Positions 16,087-25,099 of a DNA stretch of 64,000 nt are shown in pieces (position 1 is the stretch's first letter; every line of letters begins with the position of its first letter). Made by a program: the position numbers and the translations under genes. The notes below the pieces were generated by a model, which was not told where the DNA came from, searched no databases, and worked only from the letters and a program-made list of their open reading frames with translations. This stretch comes from Anaerococcus urinomassiliensis (lineage in GTDB: Bacteria > Bacillota > Clostridia > Tissierellales > Peptoniphilaceae): positions 721,359-785,358 of the forward strand of contig NZ_LT635782.1 of assembly GCF_900128425.1 (NCBI RefSeq). Direction: 5' to 3'.

Positions 16087-17790
16087 TTATTTATTTTTAT
16101 TAATTTCTTCTTCCACTTCTTCTGGGCCTTCTAAATCTAAGAGCCTATTAGAAAAGTCTTCGCATTCTTTAAAAGATGAGTTTATTATGATATCCTTAAT
16201 TTCTGCTACTTTTGCTGATGCTGATGAGAACTCATCTAAACCTAGGCCTAGTAATAGTTCTGTTGCAAATGTATCAGATGCGAACTGTCCACACATACCT
16301 GTCCATTTGCCAGCCTTGTGAGAAGTATCTATAACGTGTTTAATAGCTCTTAATACGGCAGGGTTATAGTTAGAATATAGCTCAGAAATAAATTCATTGC
16401 CTCTATCTACAGCTAGTGTGTATTGTGATAGGTCATTTGTTCCTATTGAAAAGAAATCGACATATTTTATTAGCTTGTCTGCCATAAATACTGAAGCAGG
16501 TGTTTCAACCATTATTCCAACATCAAGGTCTTTGTTATAAGCGATGCCCTCTTTGTCGAATTCTTCTTTGATTTGTTCAATTAATTCCAAACTCCTCTTA
16601 ATCTCAGATACACTAATTACCATAGGTATCATTATTTTTAGATTTCCAAAGGCAGACGCACGAACTAGAGCTTTTAATTGGGTTATAAATATATCTTCCC
16701 TATCTAAGCAAAGTCTTATTGCCCTATAACCTAAAAATGGGTTATCTTCTACAGGGAATTCAAAGTAATCTAATCCTTTATCTCCACCAATATCTAGAGT
16801 TCTGATTATAAGAGGCTTTTCACCTAGCATCTCTGTAGCTTCTTTGTATACGTCAAATTGCTCTTCTTCTGTTGGGAAGTGGTCATTTTCCATATATAAG
16901 AATTCTGTTCTAAATAGTCCTACTCCATCGCAGCCATTTTCAATAGCAATTTTTAGGTCTTCAATATTTCCAATATTTGCAGAAACTTCTACATGGCGAT
17001 TATCTTTTGTTACTGCTTCTTTATCTTTTATCGAAGAAAGTCTTTCTTTCTTTTCTTTTTGTTCTTTGATTTTAGATTCATATTCGGATATTAATTCATC
17101 AGATGGGTCTATAATTATAAAACCTTCATTTCCATCTATTATGGCTTTTTCTCCACCCTCAATCTTTGTTGAAATATCTTTCATACCAACTAAAGCCGGC
17201 ATATCTAATGTTTGGGCAATGATTGAAGTATGACTTGTTTTACCACCTAGATCTGTAGCAAATCCAACTACATTATCTTTGTTCATATTTGAAGTATCAG
17301 ATGGAGTTAATTCTTTAGAAATCACTATAGAATTTGGCTCAATTAAAGATAAATCTTTTGGCTTGATGCCCTTTAATTTAAACATCAATTGATATCCTAT
17401 ATCTTTGTAATCGCTTGCTCTCTCTTTTAGATATTCATCATCTATTTGACTCATTATTTCTACCATTTCATTGATGGTTTCATTTAGAGCAAGTTCAGAG
17501 TTCTTGAATTCATTGGAAATTTTACTTTCAATTGTGTCTGAGAAATATGGGTCTTGTAATAACTCTTTGTGAGCATTAGCAATATTAATTTGAGCTTCAT
17601 TTGCTCCATTTGTATCACTAAGTTCATCTAGATAAGAGTCTAGTGCATTATGAATTCTAGTTTTTTCTTCTTCGACCATATTCTCACTTATTTTATTTTG
17701 GTCTACAGCCACTTCTTGCCTATTAAAAAGGTAGATTGTACCTATAGCAAGTCCACTAGAAGCCTTGATTCCTTCATATTTGGTATTCAT
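16087..17790 (-). CDS. ptsI: PTS enzyme I (phosphoenolpyruvate-protein phosphotransferase)
   Basis: A 567-aa enzyme that takes phosphate from PEP onto His and passes it to HPr, feeding all PTS sugar transporters including the sucrose system at 37-39 kb. The phospho-His is His187 in GGKTSHTSIIAQ. The PEP-binding barrel shows DGVGLFRTEFLYM, IRTLDIGGDKG, GYRAIRL, FSIGTNDLSQYT and the active-site Cys in GMCGQ. It lies 64 bases after ptsH with a terminator-like hairpin between them, so it is probably expressed at a lower level than HPr. Confidence 0.97.
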   Translation of the reverse strand: MNTKYEGIKASSGLAIGTIYLFNRQEVAVDQNKISENMVEEEKTRIHNALDSYLDELSDTNGANEAQINIANAHKELLQDPYFSDTIESKISNEFKNSELALNETINEMVEIMSQIDDEYLKERASDYKDIGYQLMFKLKGIKPKDLSLIEPNSIVISKELTPSDTSNMNKDNVVGFATDLGGKTSHTSIIAQTLDMPALVGMKDISTKIEGGEKAIIDGNEGFIIIDPSDELISEYESKIKEQKEKKERLSSIKDKEAVTKDNRHVEVSANIGNIEDLKIAIENGCDGVGLFRTEFLYMENDHFPTEEEQFDVYKEATEMLGEKPLIIRTLDIGGDKGLDYFEFPVEDNPFLGYRAIRLCLDREDIFITQLKALVRASAFGNLKIMIPMVISVSEIKRSLELIEQIKEEFDKEGIAYNKDLDVGIMVETPASVFMADKLIKYVDFFSIGTNDLSQYTLAVDRGNEFISELYSNYNPAVLRAIKHVIDTSHKAGKWTGMCGQFASDTFATELLLGLGLDEFSSASAKVAEIKDIIINSSFKECEDFSNRLLDLEGPEEVEEEINKNK

Positions 17791-17813
17791 ATTCTTCCCT
17801 TCTAAACAAAGTA

Positions 17814-17842
17814 TAAAAAAAGGATACTTAATCAGTACCCTC
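17814..17842 (-). terminator. hairpin terminator between ptsH and ptsI
   Basis: On the minus strand AGGGTACT, loop GATTA, AGTATCCT (one G-T pair) and then TTTTTT. It sits just after the ptsH stop and before ptsI. As ptsI has no obvious promoter of its own, this probably acts as a partial terminator giving an excess of HPr over enzyme I. Confidence 0.8.
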
Positions 17843-17854
17843 TTACTAGTTAAA

Positions 17855-18115
17855 TTATTCTGATAAGTTTTCTATAAAATCTACTAATTCGTCAACAAAT
17901 TTTTCTTCGTCTTCACCTTCTGCAATTAGAGTAATTTCTGTACCTTTTGCAATTCCAAGGCTCATAACGTTGAAGATTGATTTTGCATTAGCTTCTTTAC
18001 CGTCTTTTATAATTTTAACTTCACCAGGATAGTTTTTAACAAATTGAACTAAACTTGCTGCTGGTCTAGCGTGTAAACCTGTTTCATTGCTTACAACAAC
18101 TTTTCTTTCTGCCAT
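17855..18115 (-). CDS. ptsH: phosphocarrier protein HPr
   Basis: An 86-aa protein, normal HPr length. His15 in GLHARPAA is the site phosphorylated by enzyme I. Ser46 in AKSIFNVMSL is the regulatory site phosphorylated by HPr kinase in Firmicutes, after which HPr-Ser-P serves as corepressor for CcpA, whose likely gene is just upstream. The start has a strong AGGAGG ribosome binding site. Both functional residues are present, so a catabolite-repression role is well supported. Confidence 0.97.
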   Translation of the reverse strand: MAERKVVVSNETGLHARPAASLVQFVKNYPGEVKIIKDGKEANAKSIFNVMSLGIAKGTEITLIAEGEDEEKFVDELVDFIENLSE

Positions 18116-18175
18116 AATAATAGCCTCCTATATTCTTTTTCTATGTTTATATTATAATTGAAATTGTTTATATTT

Positions 18176-19186
18176 TCAACTTAAAGACTTGCTTGATTCT
18201 CTTAATTTAAGGTTTGCATCTATTATCCAATCGTCAGTTAAGATGTCATCTTCTTGACGAATTCTCTTTATCAATGCTCTTATAGCTATTGCACCAATAT
18301 CATAGTATGGAATAGCCATAGTTGTAAGATTTGGCCTATAGATACTTGCTATTGATCCATCTCCAAATCCTGCTACAGATAGGTCATTTGGTACATTGAT
18401 TGCATTGTCAGTACAATAATCTATAAAACCTATAGCTAGCTCATCAGAACAACAAGCTACCGCACTGATATCATTTTCTTTGCAAAGAGCAATGGCCTCT
18501 TTTCCAATCTCGTATCCATCATTACTTGTCTTGCCATTACATTCTAAATAGTAGGAATTTTTGCCAAGCTCATTACAAGCTTTTTCATATCCAGATTTTT
18601 TGGCTTGTTTTAGGATATTGTCGGCACTATCGTTTAAAAACAATACATTTTCATGACCTGACTCAAAGAGATGCTTTACTAGCCTATATTGTTCTGTTTC
18701 ATAGTCGATTCTTACTGTATGTAGTGTTTTAAATGAATGATACTTATCTAATAGAATAAATGGAATTCTTGTTTCTCTAAGTTTTAGAAGTGTCTCATCG
18801 CTAACATCTTCTGCTATGATTACCAAGCCTTCTACTTGCTTAGTAGCAAGAAAATCAATAGAATTATTAATTTGCTCTTCTTGTCCATAAGAAGAAGTTA
18901 ATAGCATATCATACTTATAGAGCCTACCTATTTCTTCTATACCTCTTATAAGCTGTGCCATATATTCTATACCAATATCTTGAACTATAACACCAACTAA
19001 GTTTGACTTTCTCATTACAAGTGATCTTGCAAGTTCATTTGGCTTAAAATCAAGCTTATTAATGGCATCAAGTACTTTTTGTTTAGCTTCAGGGCTTACT
19101 GGTTTTGAATTATTCATTACCCTAGATACTGTAGATATAGATACTCCAGCCAATTTTGCTACATCTTTTATTGTTGGTTGACCCAT
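18176..19186 (-). CDS. ccpA: LacI-family regulator, CcpA-like
   Basis: A 336-aa repressor-type protein. The N-terminal helix-turn-helix reads IKDVAKLAGVSISTVSRVMN, with the hinge helix KPNELARSLVMRKS. The periplasmic-binding-like core (60-330) follows (VGVIVQDIG, LDKYHSF, AVACCSDELAIG, PNDLSVAGFGDG). LacI-family proteins are hard to tell apart by eye. The position directly upstream of ptsH with 60 bases between them, and the presence of Ser46 in HPr, favour CcpA, the global carbon catabolite regulator, over a sugar-specific repressor. No clear cre site was found by eye at the sucrose or glycogen promoters. Confidence 0.75.
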   Translation of the reverse strand: MGQPTIKDVAKLAGVSISTVSRVMNNSKPVSPEAKQKVLDAINKLDFKPNELARSLVMRKSNLVGVIVQDIGIEYMAQLIRGIEEIGRLYKYDMLLTSSYGQEEQINNSIDFLATKQVEGLVIIAEDVSDETLLKLRETRIPFILLDKYHSFKTLHTVRIDYETEQYRLVKHLFESGHENVLFLNDSADNILKQAKKSGYEKACNELGKNSYYLECNGKTSNDGYEIGKEAIALCKENDISAVACCSDELAIGFIDYCTDNAINVPNDLSVAGFGDGSIASIYRPNLTTMAIPYYDIGAIAIRALIKRIRQEDDILTDDWIIDANLKLRESSKSLS

Positions 19187-19199
19187 ATTTTCACCTTCC

Positions 19200-19231
19200 T
19201 AAGAAAAAGAGTCATCGTTTTGATGACTCTT
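19200..19231 (-). terminator. terminator after the YtxH/DUF948-like pair
   Basis: A perfect 10-bp stem on the minus strand (AAGAGTCATC/GATGACTCTT, loop AAAAC) followed by a T-rich run. It lies 7 bases after the stop of the DUF948-like gene and before the CcpA-like start. Confidence 0.9.
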
Positions 19232-19237
19232 GATTCA

Positions 19238-19681
19238 TTATCTACCAGATATTACATTTCTTACTATATCTATTACATCCATAATCAATGATGAATAATC
19301 ACCAACAGATGCGATTCCAGCTCCTACAGTATCAATACTATCAACAGCTGTTTCACCGACATAGTTTACAGTGTCTCTGATGTCATCAGTTATACTATTG
19401 ACATTTGTCATAGTATCGTTAGCCTTTGCTATAGCCATTCTTAGATTTGGGTCTTGAACAACTGTGTTAACATTTGCTACTAACGAGTTTGCTTGATCAA
19501 CTACTCCAGGAAGTTTTTCAATAACATCATCTAAATTGTCTGCATTCTTATCTAAAACTTCTTGGACTGAGCCAACTAACTTGTTTACACTTGCTAAAGT
19601 TTTAATCAAAAACACTAGTGCAACTATACCTACTATAGTCAGTATTATATTTCCAAGAAGATTAAAATTAATAGTAACCAT
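19238..19681 (-). CDS. DUF948-like single-pass membrane protein
   Basis: A 147-aa protein with one N-terminal membrane segment (about 8-28, LLGNIILTIVGIVALVFLI). An amphipathic, Val/Asn/Asp-rich helical region of about 115 residues follows. This is the DUF948 plan, and such proteins often pair with YtxH proteins, as here (10 bases downstream of ytxH). Members are associated with general stress or envelope functions, but no reaction is known. It ends at a strong terminator. Confidence 0.75.
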   Translation of the reverse strand: MVTINFNLLGNIILTIVGIVALVFLIKTLASVNKLVGSVQEVLDKNADNLDDVIEKLPGVVDQANSLVANVNTVVQDPNLRMAIAKANDTMTNVNSITDDIRDTVNYVGETAVDSIDTVGAGIASVGDYSSLIMDVIDIVRNVISGR

Positions 19682-19691
19682 TTAAAACTCC

Positions 19692-20372
19692 CTAGTTCTT
19701 TTTATTTTTCTTATCAATCTCAATTTTTACTTTTTTATCAGCGCTTTTAGTTTCCTCAGCTTTATCTTTTGCAAGTTCTGCTGTTTTATCAGCGCTATCT
19801 TTTACTTCTTCCTTTGCATTGTTAGCTTCTTTTACGTTTTCTTCGTGTTTTTCACTAGTTACTTCAGCAGCTTCTTTAGCGCCTTCTTTGACATCACTTG
19901 CTACATCTGTTGCAGTATTAGAAATAATCTTTCCTAATTCTTCTGCACCTTCTGAAACGTTGTCTTTAACATTTCCAGCTGTTTCAGCTAATTGTTTACC
20001 AGTTTGTCTAGCAATTTCTTTGCCATGGTCAAATCCTTCTCTAACTGGTTCAAGGTCTGTATATGCTCTATATTTCATATCTTCATAAGAATCTTTAGCA
20101 TTGTCAACCATATCAGCTGCACTATCTACTAAATCATTTGTAGTATCTTTTACAGTTTTAACTGTTTCATCAAATGCATCACTGATATCTTCTCTAGTTT
20201 CTTTACCAGATTTTGGAGCTAATAGTATACCAGCGGTAACACCAACTAATGCTCCAAGTAGAGCACCTTGGGTTCTCATTCTACTGTCGTGATTTTTAGC
20301 TTTCCAAATCTCGTATTTGATTTCTCTTTGTTTAGCGCGTGCTTTGTCTTCAATATAATCTGTTATTGACAT
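19692..20372 (-). CDS. YtxH-domain protein with long charged repeat tail
   Basis: A 226-aa protein. The YtxH part is RTQGALLGALVGVTAGILLAPKSGKETRED near residues 32-62, a short Gly-rich membrane-inserting stretch. The remainder is a long Lys/Glu/Asp/Ala helix with LEA-like repeats (for example AADMVDNAKDSYEDM, GKIISNTATDVASDVKEGAKEAAE). The start is the ATG at 20372 behind AAAGGAGAG; an upstream ATG at 20438 has no ribosome binding site and is not used. Family members are linked to stress and envelope integrity. It forms an operon with the DUF948-like gene, downstream of the 6S-like RNA. Confidence 0.85.
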   Translation of the reverse strand: MSITDYIEDKARAKQREIKYEIWKAKNHDSRMRTQGALLGALVGVTAGILLAPKSGKETREDISDAFDETVKTVKDTTNDLVDSAADMVDNAKDSYEDMKYRAYTDLEPVREGFDHGKEIARQTGKQLAETAGNVKDNVSEGAEELGKIISNTATDVASDVKEGAKEAAEVTSEKHEENVKEANNAKEEVKDSADKTAELAKDKAEETKSADKKVKIEIDKKNKKN

Positions 20373-20445
20373 ATATTTAATCTCTCCTTTTAAGTTTTGA
20401 TATCTATTATATACCCACAAACCATAGGTATATAACAATAATTAT

Positions 20446-20612
20446 AAAAAAATCCTAAGGTGGCCCTACATTATAACCTTCGCTTTTGTGAAGGTGGGCA
20501 AGCCGTCTAGAATTTCTGAAGTCCACTCTCTGGAGGCATTCCATCCAAACTAGAACAAAGCAATCCCTTATAATTGTTGTAGGTTTAAATTCGGACCTGT
20601 CTTCCTTAGGAT
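20446..20612 (-). ncRNA. ssrS: probable 6S RNA (about 167 nt)
   Basis: The minus strand encodes an orphan structured RNA between the pseudouridine synthase and ytxH genes. The ends form a perfect 9-bp closing stem (ATCCTAAGG at 20612-20604 with CCTTAGGAT at 20460-20452) followed by a T run. Inside, GGTCC can pair with GGGCC. A small hairpin ACCTTC/GAAGGT (20495-20476) sits on the 3' side, and a long imperfect apical stem contains TCTAG/CTAGA and TCCA/TGGA. Closing stem, open central bubble with a 3'-side hairpin, and an apical arm is the 6S plan, and the size fits. A consensus promoter places its first base exactly at the stem. The RNA is well supported; the 6S identity is inferred. Confidence 0.7.
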
Positions 20613-20618
20613 GTCTTA

Positions 20619-20647
20619 ATTATAATATATAGGGAAAAGTTTTTCAA
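20619..20647 (-). promoter_or_regulatory. promoter of the 6S-like RNA
   Basis: On the minus strand -35 TTGAAA (20647-20642) and -10 TATAAT (20624-20619) are 17 bases apart. The predicted start is 20612, the first base of the closing stem. The -35 box overlaps the end of the pseudouridine synthase gene. Confidence 0.8.
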
Positions 20648-21486
20648 ATTAAATATTGACTAAAAGATGGCTTAGACTTTATATCTATAAACTTTCGGTC
20701 AATAAATCTTTTAAATTTTATCTCATAACAATGTAGCAAAAACCTATCCATTTCTATATTTGAACCATATAGCATATCGCCTATTATAGGATGACGCAAA
20801 TATGATAGTTGTGACCTGATTTGGTGGGTTTTGCCAGTCTTTATGTCTACTTTTATATAGCTAATATTATTTTTCTGATCGTATTCGATAGTTTTAAACT
20901 GACTTACTGCAAGTTTTCCATCTTCGCCCACTTCATATCTTTTCCTATCTTCATTGTAAGTAAGTTTAGTTTTAAGAGTCCTATTAATATTTACATTGCC
21001 ATTTACTACTGCCATATAATATTTATAAAAATCATTGTTCTCTATTTGCTTTTGATAGTAGGCAAAGGCGTAGGGATTCTTGGCAACCATCAATAAACCC
21101 GAGGTGTTCATATCAAGTCTATTTATAAACCTTACCTTGGACTTAATATCATTTTCTTTAAAATAATAGGCTATATGATTTGCCAGGGATTCTTGACCTT
21201 TGGAGTTTACAGTGAGATTTGCTGGCTTGTCTACTACTAATATATGAAAGTCTTCATAGACTATATCTAACTTAGCTTTAATAGGTTCGTAGTCCAAGTT
21301 TTCATCTTCTATGGGAATCTTTAATATATCACCACTTTTTAAATCCTGGTTATTACTAGTATTAATATCATCAATAATGTATCCTGCTTTTACTATGTCA
21401 GTAATTGCTCTTTTTGAGAAAGCATTTTTTTCTAAAAATTTTTTAACTTTTATGTCTTTGTTTATTTTAAAACTAATGTAATTCAT
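20644..21486 (-). CDS. RluA-family pseudouridine synthase (second copy)
   Basis: A 280-aa enzyme with an S4-like N-terminus (1-75) and catalytic domain. FINRLDMNTSGLLMVAKN carries the catalytic Asp, GKTHQIRSQLSYLRHPIIGDMLYG follows. Family members modify 23S rRNA or tRNA; the target cannot be deduced. The ATG at 21486 with AGAGG five bases upstream is chosen over the GTG two codons earlier. It is divergent from nadK, 42 bases away. It is clearly distinct from the copy at 8065-9021, so the two probably have different sites. Confidence 0.9.
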   Translation of the reverse strand: MNYISFKINKDIKVKKFLEKNAFSKRAITDIVKAGYIIDDINTSNNQDLKSGDILKIPIEDENLDYEPIKAKLDIVYEDFHILVVDKPANLTVNSKGQESLANHIAYYFKENDIKSKVRFINRLDMNTSGLLMVAKNPYAFAYYQKQIENNDFYKYYMAVVNGNVNINRTLKTKLTYNEDRKRYEVGEDGKLAVSQFKTIEYDQKNNISYIKVDIKTGKTHQIRSQLSYLRHPIIGDMLYGSNIEMDRFLLHCYEIKFKRFIDRKFIDIKSKPSFSQYLI

Positions 21487-21528
21487 TTTCACCTCTATGT
21501 TATAATACTATAAGAGAGGATTTTTGAT

Positions 21529-22314
21529 ATGACAAATTTTATTAATATTTTTAGAAATAAATCAAAATTTAGCAAAAGTATATTTTTTAAAACCAAGGAT
21601 ATCTTAGAAGATTATGGATTTGAAGTTTCTAGTAGCTTTAATAGTGATGCTATTTTAAATCTTGTTATTGGTGGTGATGGCACTTTCTTAAAGGCAGTTC
21701 ATGATACAAACTTTACCAATATTCCATTTATAGGGATAAATACTGGGCACTTGGGATTTTACCAGGAAGTTGAAGTTGGTGAGATTGAAAACTTTGTGAA
21801 AGCTTTTAAAGATGGCAATTACAATGTAGAAGAGCTTACTATTCTAGAATCTCAGGTTAATAAGAAACACATGGATTCTCTTAATGAAGTAGTAGTTAAG
21901 AGTAATAAAAATCAAATAGTTAGGCTTAAGGTTTTTATAGATGGCAATTTTGTAGAAAATTTCCAAGGAGATGGCCTGATTATTGCTACCCCACATGGTT
22001 CTACTGCCTACAACTTATCTTGTGGTGGATCTATCTTGCACCAATCTTTGAAGGGCTATTCACTAACTCCTATTGCGCCTATTTTTTCAAATTTGAATAA
22101 TGCAATTATTTCGCCAGTTGTCTTGCCTGAAGATGCTACTATCGACATCTTAGTTTCAAAAAGAGACAATTACCACACTGTCTTTATCTTTGATGGCAAG
22201 GAATACAATACTAAGGACTACAAAATCAGTATAAAAGTTTCAAATAAGACAATAAAAAAACTTATTCTCGATAAAAATCACTATTGGACTAATATCAAGA
22301 ATAAGCTTCTATAA
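21529..22314 (+). CDS. nadK: NAD kinase
   Basis: A 261-aa enzyme making NADP from NAD and ATP. GGDGTFLKAV near residue 46 is the diacylglycerol-kinase-like signature with the catalytic Asp. NTGHLGF near 68 and ATPHGSTAYNLSCGGSIL near 152 are the other conserved blocks. It is one of the few plus-strand genes. A TATAAT at 21501-21506 and AGAGG before the ATG suggest its own promoter, although no good -35 is visible. It converges on the PBP gene with no spacing at all (stops at 22314 and 22315). Confidence 0.95.
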   Translation: MTNFINIFRNKSKFSKSIFFKTKDILEDYGFEVSSSFNSDAILNLVIGGDGTFLKAVHDTNFTNIPFIGINTGHLGFYQEVEVGEIENFVKAFKDGNYNVEELTILESQVNKKHMDSLNEVVVKSNKNQIVRLKVFIDGNFVENFQGDGLIIATPHGSTAYNLSCGGSILHQSLKGYSLTPIAPIFSNLNNAIISPVVLPEDATIDILVSKRDNYHTVFIFDGKEYNTKDYKISIKVSNKTIKKLILDKNHYWTNIKNKLL

Positions 22315-23844
22315 TTAATCTAGATTAACTTGGTTAAATATATCTCTAATAAGATTTCCTGCAATAGGGGCAACTGTCACACCACCTGTGTCAGCTGAAT
22401 TTTCTACAACTATTGCTACTGCTATCTTTGGATCATAAGCTGGAGCAAAACCAACAAACCATGCATCTATAAATCCGTTGGCCTTATCTGCTGTTCCAGT
22501 TTTACCTGCAACTTGTATGCCATCAACATATGCACCTTTTGCAGTTCCCTCATTTACTACATCCACCATCAAGTCACGAATGGTATTTGCATTAGTCATA
22601 TTCGTAACCTTTGATAAGATTTCCTTTTTGTTTTCATAAATTACATTCTCGTCTTTATCTGTGATAGTTGAGACCAAGCGAGGCTTCATCATAACACCAC
22701 CATTTGCTATAGTTGATGTAATCATCGCCATATGGAGAGGTGTCACTTGAGTTTTACCATAGCCAAAACCTGTCATAGCTAGGTCTGCTTGATTTAGTTC
22801 CTTGTATGGAATAACAGAATCATATTTTTCCAAATCAAATTCATAAGGTTTGTTAAACATATACTTATCAGTCATATTCATCAAACTTTCTTTGCCCATA
22901 TCGTTAGTTTTTTTTGCAAAGTAAGTATTAACAGAATATATGAAGGCATGTCTTAAGTCTAGTGCTCCAAAGACTTGATTGTCAAAGTTTGTAATCTCAA
23001 AGTTTTGTATCACTTCTGATCCTGTATCTTCGTATGACTGGTCAATATTTGAATCTAGTATAGCATTGGTTGTTACAATCTTAAATGTCGATCCCGGCCT
23101 ATAAAGTCCAGCAGACGCCCTATTAACTAAGGGTCCGTTGTTATTTGCTATAAGATTCTCCCAATCTGCATCTACAGAATTTGGATTAAATGTCGGTAGA
23201 GAAACCATAGCAAGTATTTCTCCTGTCTTTGGATTCATAACAACTGCCGCTCCAGTGTATTGGCTCATATAATTATAGGTTAAATTTTGTATATTTTGAT
23301 TTAAGGTAAGGTGCAAATCGTTGCCCTTATCATTATTTACAATCATCTTCCTAAACTGACTTAAATTATCATCGTGAAGATTTAATAACCACTTGTTGTA
23401 GGTCTTTTCAAGACCAGTCTTGCCATAAGTCTTGGAATTATAACCTGTTATAGTAGAACTTATAGCTCCATAATTATAAATACGAGTTTTTGAACCGTCG
23501 GAATTTTCCTCATCATAGGCCAAAAGATTGCCTAAGCTATCATAAATATCTCCCCTGTCTATGGCATCTTCATTTATCCAAAGTCTTCTATTATTCTCAT
23601 TTTTTGCTATTTCGCTTGATTTAAAAAGCTGGAAATATACCAAATAGATGGCAAGACCCATAAATAGGACGACAAAAAATATCATAACAAAAAGAAGCCT
23701 TTTATTTAGGGTAGATTTTGATAGGACTTTTAGCTCTTTGCTATCTTTGATCCTATACTCTTCTTCTTTTTTTATTATCTTTTTTAGAAAAGTTTCATCT
23801 GTCTTTCTTTTTTTACTAGCTCGGTATTTTTTATCTTCACTCAT
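22315..23844 (-). CDS. class B penicillin-binding protein (transpeptidase, PbpA/FtsI-like)
   Basis: A 509-aa membrane-anchored transpeptidase that cross-links peptidoglycan. A basic cytoplasmic start is followed by one membrane segment (about 50-72) and a short dimerisation domain. In the transpeptidase domain the nucleophile is in GSTFKI, the second motif is SVN in IYSVNTYF, and KTGT lies near residue 450. It resembles actinobacterial PbpA and clostridial PBP2-type proteins encoded beside FtsW/RodA and an FHA protein. The start overlaps the FtsW-like gene, indicating a polymerase-transpeptidase pair. Confidence 0.93.
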   Translation of the reverse strand: MSEDKKYRASKKRKTDETFLKKIIKKEEEYRIKDSKELKVLSKSTLNKRLLFVMIFFVVLFMGLAIYLVYFQLFKSSEIAKNENNRRLWINEDAIDRGDIYDSLGNLLAYDEENSDGSKTRIYNYGAISSTITGYNSKTYGKTGLEKTYNKWLLNLHDDNLSQFRKMIVNNDKGNDLHLTLNQNIQNLTYNYMSQYTGAAVVMNPKTGEILAMVSLPTFNPNSVDADWENLIANNNGPLVNRASAGLYRPGSTFKIVTTNAILDSNIDQSYEDTGSEVIQNFEITNFDNQVFGALDLRHAFIYSVNTYFAKKTNDMGKESLMNMTDKYMFNKPYEFDLEKYDSVIPYKELNQADLAMTGFGYGKTQVTPLHMAMITSTIANGGVMMKPRLVSTITDKDENVIYENKKEILSKVTNMTNANTIRDLMVDVVNEGTAKGAYVDGIQVAGKTGTADKANGFIDAWFVGFAPAYDPKIAVAIVVENSADTGGVTVAPIAGNLIRDIFNQVNLD

Positions 23845-25099
23845 CTATTTCATCTCCATATTTAATGTCAGATGCACAATATTGCAGACATCCAAGTAGG
23901 ATAAAACCAGATAACATGGATGATCCACCTTGGGATATAAATGGCAAAGTTACACCTGTAAGTGGGATAAGTTTTAAAACTCCACCAAGTATTATAAATG
24001 TCTGTATGGCAAATAATACTCCTATACAAAAGGCAAGAGTAGAAAAGAACTTGTCCTGTTGTATCAGGGAAATTTTAAAGGCCCTATATACCAAAATCAT
24101 AAATAAAAGTATTACAGCAATTCCCATAAAGACTCCCATTTCTTCAGATATGGCTGAGAAAATAAAGTCAGATTCTGCAACTGGTATATAGTCTGGATGG
24201 CCAAGACCAATGCCTGTGCCAAAAAGTCCACCACTTGCCAAAGCAAATAGAGCTTGGGTAATCTGGTAGCCTGTCCTATTTATATCAGACCATGGGTCAA
24301 GCCAGGTTGCAACTCTTATTCTAACGTGACCAAACATAAAATAAGCCAAAATAGAACCTAAGATCATGGCTATTATATTAAAGGTAATTAAAAATCTATC
24401 CTTTTCGAAGACAAATTGGCTTAGAATCATTAGGCCAAAAAATATCAGGGCCGTTCCCAAGTCTTTTTGCAAGAATAGGAATCCAATGTATACAAGGATT
24501 ACAAATTCCATGTAAAATCTTCCAAAAGGTTTGCTAACGATTTGGTTGTAATTGCTATAGAAACTTGCAATAAAAAATGCTAGTGGCACTTTTATAAACT
24601 CAGAGGGTTGGATAGTAATTATATTTTTAATGACAATCCAGTTTTTTGCCCCACCAATGTAAGTACCAAATACAAGGGTCGCCATAAATAGTCCTATTGA
24701 AACTACTACATAGAATATAGAAATCTTGGACCAAAACTTAAAGGCTTTCAAAATAAAAAATGTAAGGAAAAATAGGACCATACCTACTAGGTAAAATTGC
24801 AATTGTCTTTTGCCATAGGCAGGATCAAGCCTATAAATCATAGATACACCTATTGAAAAGAGCATATTTACAATCATTAGCAAAATATTGTCAGCCTTGG
24901 TAATCTTGCTTACCAAACTAGTCGATAAGATAACGACAAATAAGATAGCAAGATAAGTATATAAATCAGTCTCCCCTATGTTTTGAATGTTATATATCAA
25001 AGATAGGGACAAAGACAAAAATGTAAATATAAGCAACAACACCGCTGATTTTCTGGTGTATTTTTTTTCATTTTCTACTAATGCTATGTCCTTATTCAT
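23837..25099 (-). CDS. SEDS-family glycosyltransferase (FtsW/RodA/SpoVE)
   Basis: A 420-aa polytopic membrane protein with about ten hydrophobic segments. SEDS signatures are visible: VIKNIITIQPSEFIKVPLAFF, LQKDLGTALIF, ISEEMGVFMGI and PLTGVTLPFISQGGSS. SEDS proteins polymerise lipid II into glycan strands together with a class B PBP, here the overlapping next gene. The ATG at 25099 behind AAGGAGAGG is used rather than an upstream TTG. It overlaps the FHA gene by 8 bases. Division versus elongation role is not decidable; a coccus would favour a septal role. Confidence 0.92.
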   Translation of the reverse strand: MNKDIALVENEKKYTRKSAVLLLIFTFLSLSLSLIYNIQNIGETDLYTYLAILFVVILSTSLVSKITKADNILLMIVNMLFSIGVSMIYRLDPAYGKRQLQFYLVGMVLFFLTFFILKAFKFWSKISIFYVVVSIGLFMATLVFGTYIGGAKNWIVIKNIITIQPSEFIKVPLAFFIASFYSNYNQIVSKPFGRFYMEFVILVYIGFLFLQKDLGTALIFFGLMILSQFVFEKDRFLITFNIIAMILGSILAYFMFGHVRIRVATWLDPWSDINRTGYQITQALFALASGGLFGTGIGLGHPDYIPVAESDFIFSAISEEMGVFMGIAVILLFMILVYRAFKISLIQQDKFFSTLAFCIGVLFAIQTFIILGGVLKLIPLTGVTLPFISQGGSSMLSGFILLGCLQYCASDIKYGDEIDE

